A stretch of DNA of 64,000 bases from Sisyra terminalis (lineage: Eukaryota > Arthropoda > Insecta > Neuroptera > Sisyridae). Shown piece after piece: positions 13,336 through 26,600 of the stretch. Where the stretch lies: assembly GCA_958496175.1 (NCBI GenBank), contig OY292276.1, forward strand, positions 16,324,001-16,388,000, in the 5' to 3' direction. The notes under the pieces were generated by a model. It made no database searches and was not told the DNA's origin. It saw nothing but the letters and a program-made list of their open reading frames with translations. Numbering within the stretch: position 1 is the first letter of the stretch; each line of letters starts with the position of its first letter. A program made the translations under genes and the position numbers.

Positions 13336-14624
13336 TTTCCCAAGCTGTTCGAAAAGGAACTAGAGTTTAAAATTTTATATTTTCTTATCTTTTTACTTTT
13401 CTTGGCTAGACCCAACTTTTACAACGCAAAAATTTTATTCCACTTTATGTTTTATTACAGTTTTGTTTTCTTCTATCAATAGATTAACAAAGTATTTTTG
13501 GTTCATTGTGTATTTATGTATTTTATTTTTTATATTTTTATAATTTAAACATAATCATTGTGGCGTATGAAATGAACTGCTCCAACCACGTGGTAATTTT
13601 CATTAAATTTTGTGTTCGTTGTTCAATTTGGATCGGGTGACAAAACTGATATTAAAGTATTGAAGAAGATTTTCATAAAATTCAATAGTGAAAAATTCAA
13701 TTATTAGACATTTAGTTAATTGTGTTTTTCAATATTTTAGTTAATTAAACTAACATTATATAGATATTGGTAACAAAGTAAGTACATATTAATACGCGTT
13801 TCTAAAGTTTATAAAAATATGATTATTTAAGAATAAGCTTTAAGATCAATGAATATTGTTATTAAATAAAAATATAAAATTATAGTTTGTTAGAAACGAT
13901 TATTAAAATTAAGCCCTGTAAAAATATTTCTCGTTTAATATATTGACGAATCGCCATTTTATCTAATATTTTTAGAGTTTTATAATGTTTTTTTCCAAAT
14001 TTAGACAAGCAATAAAATAATTATTGCTTTATATTTTATTTTTATATTACTATAGCAATAACAGCAGTGGACGTGGTAGTATAAATGCTAAATTGACTAA
14101 AATATGTGTAAGTGTTGCGTTTTAAAACTTATTGGAAATTAATATTAAATCAATACATAAAAAAGGTAATAGAAACCCGGCAATTAATTAAAATTAGATA
14201 AAAACAATCAATCAATTCAAATAATTCAAAGAAACCAGTTTTTTTAAATATTGAACAATTCAAGAATGACCACCATGACCACCATATATACCACTGTTAT
14301 ATCATAGGGAATTTGTTTTCTAATGTTGGTCACCATTATGGTATTTTTTAAAAGAAAACCTGCCAAGTATGTATTGTGTTTACAAATAAAGAATAATATT
14401 GTATTATTTCAATGAAATAACTTTAAAAAATGAAGTTAATTGTACCAATTTAACTTTTTTTTATAAAATAATTAAGGGTTCATGAATGGTGACTTAAAAA
14501 TATGTGTGTGTTTTGAATATAAAACAAATTTGAAAGGAAGAACAACGTTATAAATTCACTATCGGTGATAACAGTACTATGATACCTAACCTTTCAATAA
14601 AAATTATCTTAATGGTAATTAAAA
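13336..14624. other. AT-rich region upstream of the JAK gene
   Basis: No protein-coding exon was recognised. The interval probably contains the promoter, and possibly a non-coding first exon, of the JAK gene starting at 14625. No core promoter motif stands out above the AT background. Confidence 0.4.
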
Positions 14625-17600
14625 ATGAATTCTATTAACAATATGGACAGCAGGAAGGCGAGCGTATGGATATGTACCGATTCAAAGTTGATGACGGTGC
14701 CATACAAAGAAAAAACAAGTGCTGAACATATTGTCATCTGCTTATGTAAAGGGTTAGGAATTGGCCCTTTGGCTCGTCATTTGTTTGCTCTTAGGATATA
14801 CAATACAAAAATTTGGCTACCGTTAAATGCAGAGATTTGCAGCATTCGATATGAACTACGAATTCGATATAAAGTAGCCAGTTTACTAAGGCTGAAGAAA
14901 GTCGATATCAAAGCGTATGATTACTATTTTCACCAAACTCGACTCGATGTTCTCAATAATACCATACCGGATTTGGTTTACGATAATGTCAAAAGAGAGC
15001 TGATTGGACTTGGTGTTGCGGATATGTACAGAATTATGTTGGAGAAAGATATTTCCCGAGAAGCGGTTGAAAACGATTACAAAAAATACATACCAAAAGA
15101 AGTTTTGAAACATCATAAATTTTTTATCAAGAAACCAGTTAGAGAATCTCTTATTCGAATCAAGAAAACAGGACACGATGCATGGTAATTGTTGACTTAT
15201 ATAAAATCGCTCGACTTCAATTTTAATGCCATCGCTATGAAACAACAAATACGAAAAGGGAAACATGGCTCATAGCTCGCGTGGCAAATGGTTGTGAAAT
15301 GACATTTACAATTTTTGTGAATCTTCTGAATTTTGGCTCATGTATACTTTAGCACACCCACAATCTGGCAATGTTTCATTTTTGACTTTGTTTTTAATTT
15401 AATACGCGATTAAATCGGTCTATAATAAAAATTTAGCAACAAAAGAAGGAATTATACCATGTTAGAATTGACTTAACAACAATATCGCAAATTAAATGAA
15501 AATAGTCGAAAATGCAACGTTGCCAGATTGGGGTGTGCTAAAGCACACTTAAGCCGTATTTTTTACTGCAACTATAAAAATATATTCACACGTTTTAAAA
15601 TCTTGAACAGTAATTTTAGCTCCAACCGCTTTTTAAATATTAACTTTAAAATGCGTTATCAGTCGAAAGAATTCTTCCAGAAGAATTTAAGCCATTTTTG
15701 CAATGTATTTCGATAATTGCAGTAAAAAGAATATCCGCTATTCGTTACGTGAGCTATGCCTCCCCACAATCATTTCAGTACATATTAATGGCAGTAAAAT
15801 TTAGTCAAACGATTTTTGTCATTACTCCACAGACTAATTATTTTAATTCACAAAACTTTAAATTATAAATATTTTTATTTTAGGTTTGTTAAGGGAGAAT
15901 ACTTGAAACAATTAGATATTATGGCTCCTGAGTATTTATCCGAAGAATACAATGCTTCAATGGCTCGTAATGGTGACGTATGCAGAATTATAATTCGAAT
16001 ATCACCCTACAACAAAGAATATCCTGGAATCAGAATATGTTACGATAACAACAAAAAAGAAGTATAAAAATCTGTCAGTTCAATATTGTAAAATCATATT
16101 TACATTTTTATTCTAGTGGGAACAATTATCAGCTATAGAGGATTTATGTTTTATATCAATACGAGACGATGGCACTGTTGAAATATCTCGAAAAAATGGA
16201 ATTCCTACGTATTTAAAATTTGATTCAAGTGCACTGATGCAATCTTTTGTTAGTTTATTAGACGGTTATTATCGATTAATGGTTAAGTGGACATTTAATT
16301 TATGTAAAGAAATGGCTACACCAACATTGCGGAAATTGTACACCTTAAAATGCCATGGCCCTATTGGGTAGGGTTTATATTTCATAACAAATTTTCTAAC
16401 TATAACTGATAAATTATATTTCCTTACAGAGGAGAGTTTTCCTATGCTAAATTAGAAGAAAAGCGACAAAATAAACGAGGATGTTTTATTTTACGAGAAA
16501 GTGAAGTAAAATATAATGTTTTTTACATCGACGTCTGTACGAAAAATAGGTATTTAATGAAATAACTAATACTTGGAAAATATATAAAAAAAAACCTCTT
16601 TTTTTAGTGCCAAACCTAAAACATTTAAAATTGAAAAGTTAAGTGAAGAAGAATATATATTTAACGATGATGTAACTAAATATAAAAGTATAACCGCTTT
16701 GATAGCAGCGTATAATAAACCAGATTCACTTGTATATCTTCATGAGTGTGTACCTCCATCTGAATATGGTAAAAAAATAGACTTTTATAATGCAATTTGT
16801 ATTTATTATTCTATTTTAAAAATAGATAAATCACCTCTTTTACTATGCCATTCCGATAATTACGGAGGCGAGGCGTTGACTGATAATGAGGCTGTAGCGT
16901 CTTTTACTTCTGGCCTTCCAGTATGCATTCATCCACGAGATCTTCAATTATATAGAGGTAAGTGCAAATAAATACTGTTTCTAATAATCAATTTTTGTCC
17001 CATATTTTTGATTAAAAATGTGATTTTAAAAGATATATTACGGTTTAGTATTATATAATTCAATTTATTAATTAGTGGCAGAAAATACAGAGCCAAAAGG
17101 TCAAAATAGGTACACTATACTTTGTTTTTTTAAGTCTTAACACAGTTCTGCTTCACACCGGCGATTTCTATGCTTTCATTTCTGTCGTTCATTCCGTATA
17201 TTTCAAGAAACCCTACAAGAAATTTGATTTTTTTTTTATTTACCGTCGCTTTATAACTACTAAAGTCTTTAGCGACTCTAGGGTTAATAAAAATCCGTAA
17301 TCGAGAAATATTGAAAATTTGCTCGATACGAGAATCGAACCCAATATATACCAGTTTTGGAGCAGTTACCTAAACCACTCGTCCACCGATAGGCGAACTT
17401 GTTTTTTTGAATTGTTATTTACCGTCGCTTTATAACTACTACAGTCCTTAGCGACTCTAGGGTTAATAAAATCCATTATCGAGAAATATTGATAATTTGC
17501 TCGACAAGGATCAAACCCACTACTTACCAGTTTTGGAGCGGTCACCTAGACCACTCGGTCACCAGTAGGCTAAGTTATAATTGGTTCTTTGCAAATTAAA

Positions 17601-20600
17601 ATATAAAGACCACGATTGGCAAATGGGCGGTGATTTTAAAATCTTGAGCATGTTGCTCGAACAACAATCTGGGCTTACTAAATTCCCTTGCATTTTTGTT
17701 TATGGGATAGTAGAGATTGAGCAAATCCCTGAACCAAAAAGTGTTGATCTCTGAGGAAGCTTAAAGTTGGCGAAAAGAACGTCCTGCATGAAACTTTGGT
17801 GTTTCCTTATAAAGTTCCTATACCACCGTTTCACCAGCTGGGATTGATAAAACAATTTATAGTCACTTTTAAGGGATGGAAATTGCGTCAAGTGTTTAAT
17901 ATCAAAATTTTCAAGCCTCTTGGACGTAAAGTTGAGGGAAGGTGTTTTCGATTGACCAAATATTAGACGGCTTATGGTTGATCCTCAATTCATCACAGCC
18001 ATGATGGGTCATCAAAACGAAGGGTGGATTGCCTTTAAAGAGGTCTTAGAGAAATTTTTAGTTACCTAATGAGTTCAAAAGTACATTCCCACTTTATTAC
18101 CATCTCTTTAATTTTTACTTGATCTGCTTTTTAAAAAACATGCATTTTATAAACGATAATTACTAACGCCAAAAAGAGGAATACGTTTTCGTTGGGTGGC
18201 TTCGTAAAACATGACGCACACATTTTTAATTAATGTTTAAAATCACAAAAATAAATCTCTTAATAAGTATCTAAAAAATACATTTTGATCGGATAACAGT
18301 TCAAAACAATTAAAGCGTGTTTAGATGAAATTACAGATTAACAGCCGTCATATAATCTAAAATAATTTATGCTCTTATTTTTGACATTGACAATATGCTC
18401 AATAAAATAATCATATTTTTGTGTGTTTTGTACATTCAAGTGCAAACATTAAAAAGTGACGACAACTACAACTACACAGATTTAGACAAATGTAAATTAA
18501 GCCATTTAGGTCTTAGTTACAAAGGTGATATATTTACAACTGAATCCCATGTTTTATGCCAAGCGTGGAAAAGTGAAAATCCAATACATAAAGTTGATCC
18601 CTCTTTCACTGACGAAAAGTTCTCAGACTTATCAATAAAAAAAGCTAAAAATTACTGCCGAAACCCCAATAAAAATCCGTTGGGTCCGTGGTGTTATACA
18701 ATAGACTCTCAGCTTATAGATGAAACTTGTGGAATTCCTCTTTGCCGCGTTTATAGTTGTAAAATGACAGGACCGGGAATGGAATATGCCGGGAATCACT
18801 CTGCAAGTGTTTCTCAGAGAAAATGTAAAAAATGGAATAAGAAACGTAAACGAGTAAAATATGGCCCAACCACGAAAGAACAAGATGTATTTACAAATAT
18901 ATTATTTCCGGAAAATGATGTAAATGATGCAAAAAAATTTTGTCGTAATCCTAGTGGAGATATCGGTGGGCCTTGGTGTTTTGTCGAAGATGATGAAAAC
19001 TCAAATGTAGTTGAAAAAGAATATTGTGATATTCCATTTTGCGATGATCAAGATTGTATGACTTATGCTACAAATCACTCTTTCTACACTCATTACACAA
19101 AATTTCCATTCGAATTATCCAATTTAACATTCGGAATAAAATTATGGAATCCAGACCAATACATGCATGCCACTGCCAAAATTATTTTATCTGTTATCCC
19201 TTTACCCCTAACACCGAGGGAAATCGGAAATTTGGAAATCGGTATTGAAATAACTATTTCCAATAGAGGAACTGGTTTAACTCAGAACAGTGTAGATGCT
19301 GAAGCAGAATTTGAATTCACTCCTGATATATTAACGTCCACTGAATACAGATTTTTTTCTTTATCTTGGACCAATGAATTTGTGAGTCTTAGCAAAATTG
19401 ATTCAATTAAAGAAATATTTTTAGCCGAATTTAAAAGAAAGAAAAATCTCCTGGGCATAAAGAAAAACTTTATATATTTTAGTTTACAAGGCAGTAATGT
19501 TTTATGGAGTTTACCCTTTTGTGAAAATGAAAATGTATGTGAAATTCATACAACAAATTCAATATTTTTTGAAAGATTTTGGCCTTTACGAATATCTAAT
19601 CTAAGATATGAAGTTCATTTTTTTATTCGAGCATTTCATTCTGCTTATATTGCTTTGAGTACCTCACCGACTCAGGAATATCCGATTATCAAAATAGGAC
19701 TTGGTTTGAAGGATAATAAAACAAAAATACTCTTATTTGACGAAGGAATTCCACAAACGCTAATTCAAGAAGTTGAGGTACAGAAAGTAGTGTCATACTG
19801 GAGTTGGAATGAGTTTGTAATATCCATTTTCAATAATGAGATGAAAATGTTTAGAACTCGTGATAGTATTACCCAGTTAGTATTAGAAGCAAAACACAGA
19901 TCTTTTCGAAAGTTTCGTTGGTTTTCAATTGGTTCTGATGCAACTGTAGCGCATTGGACACTATTTTGTCAACCATCAGAATTTGAAGCTATTCCTCATG
20001 CATGGCCTCCTGAATGCAGCATAAATGAATTGGAATTAGATTATAAAGGCAATCAGTGGGTAACTAGTGAAGGAAATCCATGCTTACCGTGGAGTGATGC
20101 AGCACATGTTCCTGAAAATGTGCGAAATAGTAAACATTTTCATGGCAAATCTTTATTACTAGCTGAAAATTTTTGTCGAGATCCTCTTGAAGAAAACAAA
20201 GGAACTTATTGTTATGCACTCACGCCATATAAAGAAACCCCTGTTACAAAAACTTATTGCAAAATTCGTAAATGCAAATCAGCCGAATGTCGTTTAGCCG
20301 GCACCGGTAACGACTATATAGGAAAGTTAAATACGACAAGATCTAATCGAACTTGTCAAAAATGGACTTCGAATTTTCCGCATAATGTCAATAAAAACTA
20401 TATAAATGACACTTTATATGCTGATTTGAGTGTAGTGGAAGCTGGAAATTATTGTCGAGATCCGTCCCGAAGTATTGGTGGTCCTTGGTGTTATACGACA
20501 GATCCTAATGTTGACTTTGATTTTTGTGAAGTTGGAGATTGTGATAAACCAAAAGAGAATATTGCATTAACTCGCGGCAGTGGATTTTGTAATTAATTTT

Positions 20601-23600
20601 ACCAAATTATCGGTATACCTCGATTTAAGTTTTTTGTCTCGATTTACACTAATTCGCTATATCGCTTCACAAAAAATCAATTTATGCGTCATAGATGAAG
20701 TTATTAGTATTCTATAAAGAACGTAAATCGAGGTACAAGTGTAACTTCTTTTATTGACATTTATTCCTTATTTTTAGTAAAGTACATTTATGTTCTTCCT
20801 AATTGGAGAGGAGAAGAACTAAATGATGGTTTACATTTTTCTTTGAAACAATGGGATCCTGATTATCCAGATGGAATTTATATGGCAATATTTCCTTATG
20901 AAGGAGATATGCTTTATAAGCTATATATCGGTAGTCATAATAATGAAAAAGTAGAATTGTTCTATGGATCAAATTTAAACGAATCAATTTTATTAAAATC
21001 TAAAACCCTGCCTGATTTATTACCTGCAGGAAAATGGTGTAACATGTGGCTCCAAATTCCACAAGGAAAAATTTTGCTTGGTTACGAGGGAGTCCCAATG
21101 CCCCTGTTTGAGTGGATCCATGAAAACGCTACAGCCGCAATCAATCCTGGTTTTATATCTTATATGTCTTTAGAAAGATATTATATTGGTGTGAGTTTCA
21201 ATTTAGATGAATGTCATACTGAAAAAACCATTACTACACATCATACTCGAATTATGCCAATTGGTTGGTGGAGAAAAGAAGAAAAACCAGTTCATAATAA
21301 TTTAACACTGTACATTCGAGGAACTGGAGTTGCTGTTGTCCCATTGTTAAAATATCCAAAAGAAACTGGTTACTATGCTTTAACAATAGGTGATTGGGGG
21401 AACTCAATATTTCTTATAAGAAATATAAGAGATCCAAAAACCGGTGCCAGTATAGTGTTAGCAATAAAAACTTTAACAGAACATATGTTTACGACATTTT
21501 CTTGGACTGTTTTCAATGTTTATTTTAATGAAACGAACTTAGAAGTTTTTCGAAACGGAACATCAATTTTAACGTATGAAAATAAAAATCCAATGCTGTT
21601 TTATTGGTTTTCAATTTCATCCGAGTCAGGATGGATCACATGGTCAGCTAATTGTTTTCCGGCAGATATTGATGGATCTCCAATAGACGGAGGATGGTCA
21701 GATTGGTCATCTTGGCAGTGTACTGTTACTTGTGGGGGAGGAACAGGAATTCGAACTAGAACTTGTACGAATCCCAAACCAAATATTTATGGCAAACTTT
21801 GTCAGGGTCCGTCAAAATCGACAGGCCGGTGCAATGATTTTGAATGTGGCGATATCAGTCCTGAAACATTAAATTTAATACACAATGGTTTGCAAACACA
21901 GCATTTTAGTTTGGTAATTTCGGAGGGAGATAATGTTTTATTGGAAAACTATAATGATATCATTGATAAAATCATTGTTGAATCTCCTAAAGCTACCTTT
22001 AAGTGGACTTGGAATGGCTTTGAATTAGATTTTGACGATGATCGAGTCGCGTTCATTGGTAACGACGTTTCAATAAAAAGTGCTACCGTTGAAGATACTG
22101 GAGTGTATACTTGTTTATTACATAGAATAAACAATGAAAAAGTTGTGATTCGTGTGATAAGTCTTGCAATACGACCCAATAACGATTCTTTAATCACATC
22201 AAGAGCTACTCTCCAAATAAACTTAAGATGTAACAGCATTATTTTATCATATATTTATTCAGATTTAAGTTTAAAATGGTTATTAAATGATAATACTATC
22301 ATAGATTATGGTATAACTATTCCTGCTGCTGTAAATGTTAAAACTATAACTTTAAATATGTCCCATACAGGAACTTGGAAATGTATTGTTGAACAGAATG
22401 ATCTTAACTTTACTTGGATTACAAATATAATAACGGTTTTTGTAAAAAAAGAACCAAATTTTTATACGCATTTAATAGAAGATGAATTAACTTCAAAAAT
22501 ATTTAGTAACTTTGAGAAAGAAGGAGCAATGAAATTATTCATTTGCTTTATATTTATTGGTGTATTTGTGTTAGTGTTTTTATTATTACAAATTTACATA
22601 CGATGGATTAAAAAATTTAAACCAATTTATGCAAAATTAAATTAATAATGAAGTATGTAAAACCAAGAAGAGAAAATATATAATTATATAAACATTGTAT
22701 TTAATTTAAAATGAATTTATGGATAAATTAAGACGATATTTTACACTATGGCGATTGCTTTCAGATAAGAGTCGTAATTCTGTAAAATTGATATAAAAAT
22801 GTTTAGGACGCTTAAAAATGAAATATTCTGGTGGTAGATGAATGTTTTCCCCCTAGTTATTACAAAAAAAGCAATGAAAATTAACTATTTCAGTACTATT
22901 CAATACTTATCGAGGTAAGCGACATAGCATAAACAGTTCAGTATTGGCGGTAAAATTTAAATTCAATTAATTGATATTTAAGGTAGGCTTGTACTTTTGA
23001 AAACAGTATTTAATAAATATAAAACCAAAAGTCACTCAACTTCATTGCCTTAGCTTTTCGGATACCTTAAGGCACTATATTTACTAATGCTAAGTTATTA
23101 TATAACATCTTTAGGAAAGAATTGTTGGTTTTTTTCAAAATAATAGCAGTTGCTTACAGATAAAAATCGTAATTCTGCACAATTGGTATGAAAATGTTTA
23201 GAATGCTTAAAAATGCAATATTCTGATGGCAGAGGAGTAAGATTTCCTCACAGTTATTACAAAAAAAAAAAAAAAACTAAAGAAAACTACATATTTGAGT
23301 ACTATTTAATACTTATGGAGGTAAGTTACATAGTATAAACAGTTCAGTATTGGCGGTAAAATTTAAATTTAACGTATTGATATGTAAGGTAGGATTGTAA
23401 GTCTGAGAACAGTATTGAATAAATATATAACTAAAAGTCAATAATCTTCATTGACTTGACTTTTAGGATACCGTAAGACATTGTATTTACTAATGCACAC
23501 TTATCATACCCTAATAGCTTGCTAAAGCTTTTTATATAACGTTTTTAGGAAAGAATTCTTGGATTTTTTAAAGTGAAAATAATTTACAATGGTATTTAAA

Positions 23601-26600
23601 CTTTATGGACATATTATTGCACGAAACAAATATATATAAAAACACAATGAGTATAATTATCATGAAATTTTAATAGTGTTCTTCCAAGACAATATCGAAA
23701 GAAAAAAATAAACTAATTTTAAAAGTTTTCGTAATTTAATTTTTTGTTTTTAAATTTAGGTCAAAGAAAAGAAAGTTCCAGTGGAGCAACAATGGTGTAC
23801 CGTAGTATTTGGAGATTAACCAAGGGGAAAAAATTAGAAGTAGCTTTGAAAGTACTGAAACAAAGTGATAGTGATAAATATTTAAAAGTAAAGCTTTTCT
23901 TTATCGTTTTTGTTAACAATATTAATGGATTAATAACTTGTAGGAATTTATGGAACGAGCTGGAAATTGGGCAGGGCTGCGTGATGGAGCGACAGGTCTT
24001 GCTCGTCTTTGGGGTGTTTGTTTAGGAAATCCTAATGCTTTAGTTATAGAATATGCTAAATTAGGTCCTTTACCTCAATATTTAAGAGATTGTAGGTCAG
24101 AAGATCGTGAACCACTACAAACTGTTGAACTATTAGAAGCTACCTCACACATTGCTTCTGCCCTTTGGCATTTAGTAAGTTAATTTATTATTATTTTTTT
24201 TACATTTTCATAATAAAATTTATTATTTATAGGAAGAACATGGAGTCGTTCACGGGAAAATTCGGTGTCGCAAAATACTTGTATTTTTACATAACGAAAA
24301 CTCTTTCAATGTAAAACTAACTGATTCAGGAATTCATGTGCCATATACAGTTCAAGAGTAAATAATGTGAAAACAAAAATTATGTTTCTTACTAATTGTT
24401 TAACTATTACAGTGTACATTGGATGCCTGTGGAATGTTATTCTAATTTTGAAAATGCTCGCAAATCGCACGCAGCAGATGTATGGGCATTTGCGACAACA
24501 ATATGGGAAATATTTATGCTTGGCGATGAAGCTATTTTACAAACGGATAAAGTAGATGCTATGAGGGTAAGACATTCTGTTTGTTCTAAAAAGTAATTAA
24601 TTTTACATAAAAGGTTTTATCAGGTCTATGCTAATGGAAAGCGACTACCACAACCTCCAGGTTGTCCTGATGATATCTACCAAGTTTTAATTGAATGTTG
24701 GGATGTGGATCCTCACAGAAGGAAGAAACCTCAAGCCATTATGCGGGATATAAATCAATTATTGTACCAAGGTACCAAAATACTGCACATATTTGAACTC
24801 GTTATAACATAAAAACCGGTTTTGAAAGAGTTGTCTTTTTTTATATTATACAATTTTGAATTATACAATTTTTTTTTGTATTCATAACTTTCCTTTTGTG
24901 TTCTTATATACTTGTGAATTTTACAATACGGTAATGTAACGAATGATCTTAGAAAAAAAAAACTGTTAAAGTCCGTGTTAAATGTTTCAACGTGTGACAT
25001 TGCATTTTGTGTACCGATTGGATTGAACCTTGAGAAACGAAAATTCTTTCGTTTAATTAAAGGTGCTATAAAAATGATCAATGTCCAATCTAATACGTCT
25101 ACATAATTCAATTTTACATGCCGAAGCAAAGTTTAAATTCAGCGAATTTTAACAGTTCTTGAAGTTATACTTCTTACGATACGTTAGGAAAAGCAGATTT
25201 AAGTATATTTTTGACATGAGATATGACGAACCAGTTTTATTTAAGAATTTATCGGTCGTTTGTCTCGGTTTAAATTTGTTTAAAAACATTTTTTCTGTGT
25301 TATTAAATGTAACAACTAACGTAATCGAACAGAACAAAGAATTCAAACACTTAAGAAATGAAGCAAATTTTAAGTTGTACTTCTTTATGAATGCTACGAT
25401 ATGAATCTTTGTAATTTAAATATATTTTTTTTTTGTTTTTAAGTTTTCAATTCTCGTCGAAAACATCCTTACGCTACGGTATTCACAAAAGCATTCTCAG
25501 ACACTTCAAGTATTTCAAGTGTCTATACCGAAGATACAATGCTTACTCAACGAGAAGAACTTCTTAGTGTTAATGCTGCTAGTGAAGTTGATAGTGATAT
25601 GTCCGTATCATCAAGTTTTAGTGGCGGAAGTATTGCCGCTGCATGGTTCTCAAGTGACTCAACTGTAATTACTTATTACTTTTCAGAATTCAAATTACGT
25701 AATTAAACCAAATTTTTTTTGGCAGGATTTTATTAACAATGAAGATGGACTACCCTGTGATATTCCTTATTTATTTTCAACTTTTAACTTCCCCAGTGCT
25801 TCATCGATTGATGATATAAACACAATGCAAACAATTTTAGAAATCGATTCTAGTTGGCGTTTAGTTTTGCAAGGACGAATAGGCCAAGGGTTTTATGGCG
25901 AAGTGTTTAAAGGAACTTTAGAACGATCTGATGACAAAGACGGTGAATCGAGACAAGTCGCTGTTAAAAGATTGAAAACTAGTGCTGTTTCGTCTAGTAT
26001 AGACGATTTTGAAAGAGAAATATCAATTATGAAGGTAAATTTCTATTATTATACAAATTTAATCGTGATTGTATAGTAAACTTATATGACAAATTACGTG
26101 TATTTCTATAAGTATAATAATATACTCAAAACATATAAGCTATATTATCAGAAGAACTAAAATGATTAATACATTTATTTCACTTATTCACTTTGTAACG
26201 CAATATACCAATTTTTGCAATTGTTTTTGTTACAGACTTTAAAACATCCCAATATAGTTGAAATATTAGCGGTACTAGACGAACCAGAATATTCATTAAT
26301 AATGGAATATGTTCCACATGGATCTTTGCAAACCTATTTAAAAATTTACAAAGAAAATATAACCGTTGGACAACTACTAAAATATGCTCACGATGTGGCA
26401 AAGGTAGTAACAACTTAACTTAATTATTATAACTAATTATGTTTCTAATTTCATTATTTAATAGGGGATGGATTATTTAGCTCATAAACATATTGTGCAT
26501 CGAGATTTAGCTGCTAGAAATATTCTAGTGGTTGATGATAACCATGTGAAAATATCAGATTTTGGTTTGGCTCAAGTCGTTGGCAAAAATGAATATTATA

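Larger units (their letters stand above)
16958..23759 (+). other. JAK intron 5, 6.8 kb, hosting a gene and repeats
   Basis: The donor (AGAG|GTAAGT at 16957/16958) and acceptor (TTTAG|G at 23759/23760) join in phase 1 to complete a glycine codon between the SH2-like and pseudokinase parts. Inside lie two SINE copies, a decayed transposon-type gene, a complete two-exon transmembrane protein gene, and a tandem duplication. All other JAK introns are below about 720 bp. Confidence 0.85.

Noticed and set aside
14886..15266. 126-codon minus-strand open frame
   Set aside because: It is the antisense shadow of JAK exon 1, which has clear FERM content and matching splice phase on the plus strand.
18395..22645. 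Interpretation of the kringle/Ig protein as a ROR-type receptor kinase or as part of JAK
   Set aside because: There is no intracellular kinase, the gene has its own signal peptide and stop, and JAK exons 5 and 6 join in phase without it.
24755..25129. 124-codon minus-strand frame
   Set aside because: It overlaps the end of JAK exon 10 and the following intron; composition is AT-driven and nothing resembles a protein family.
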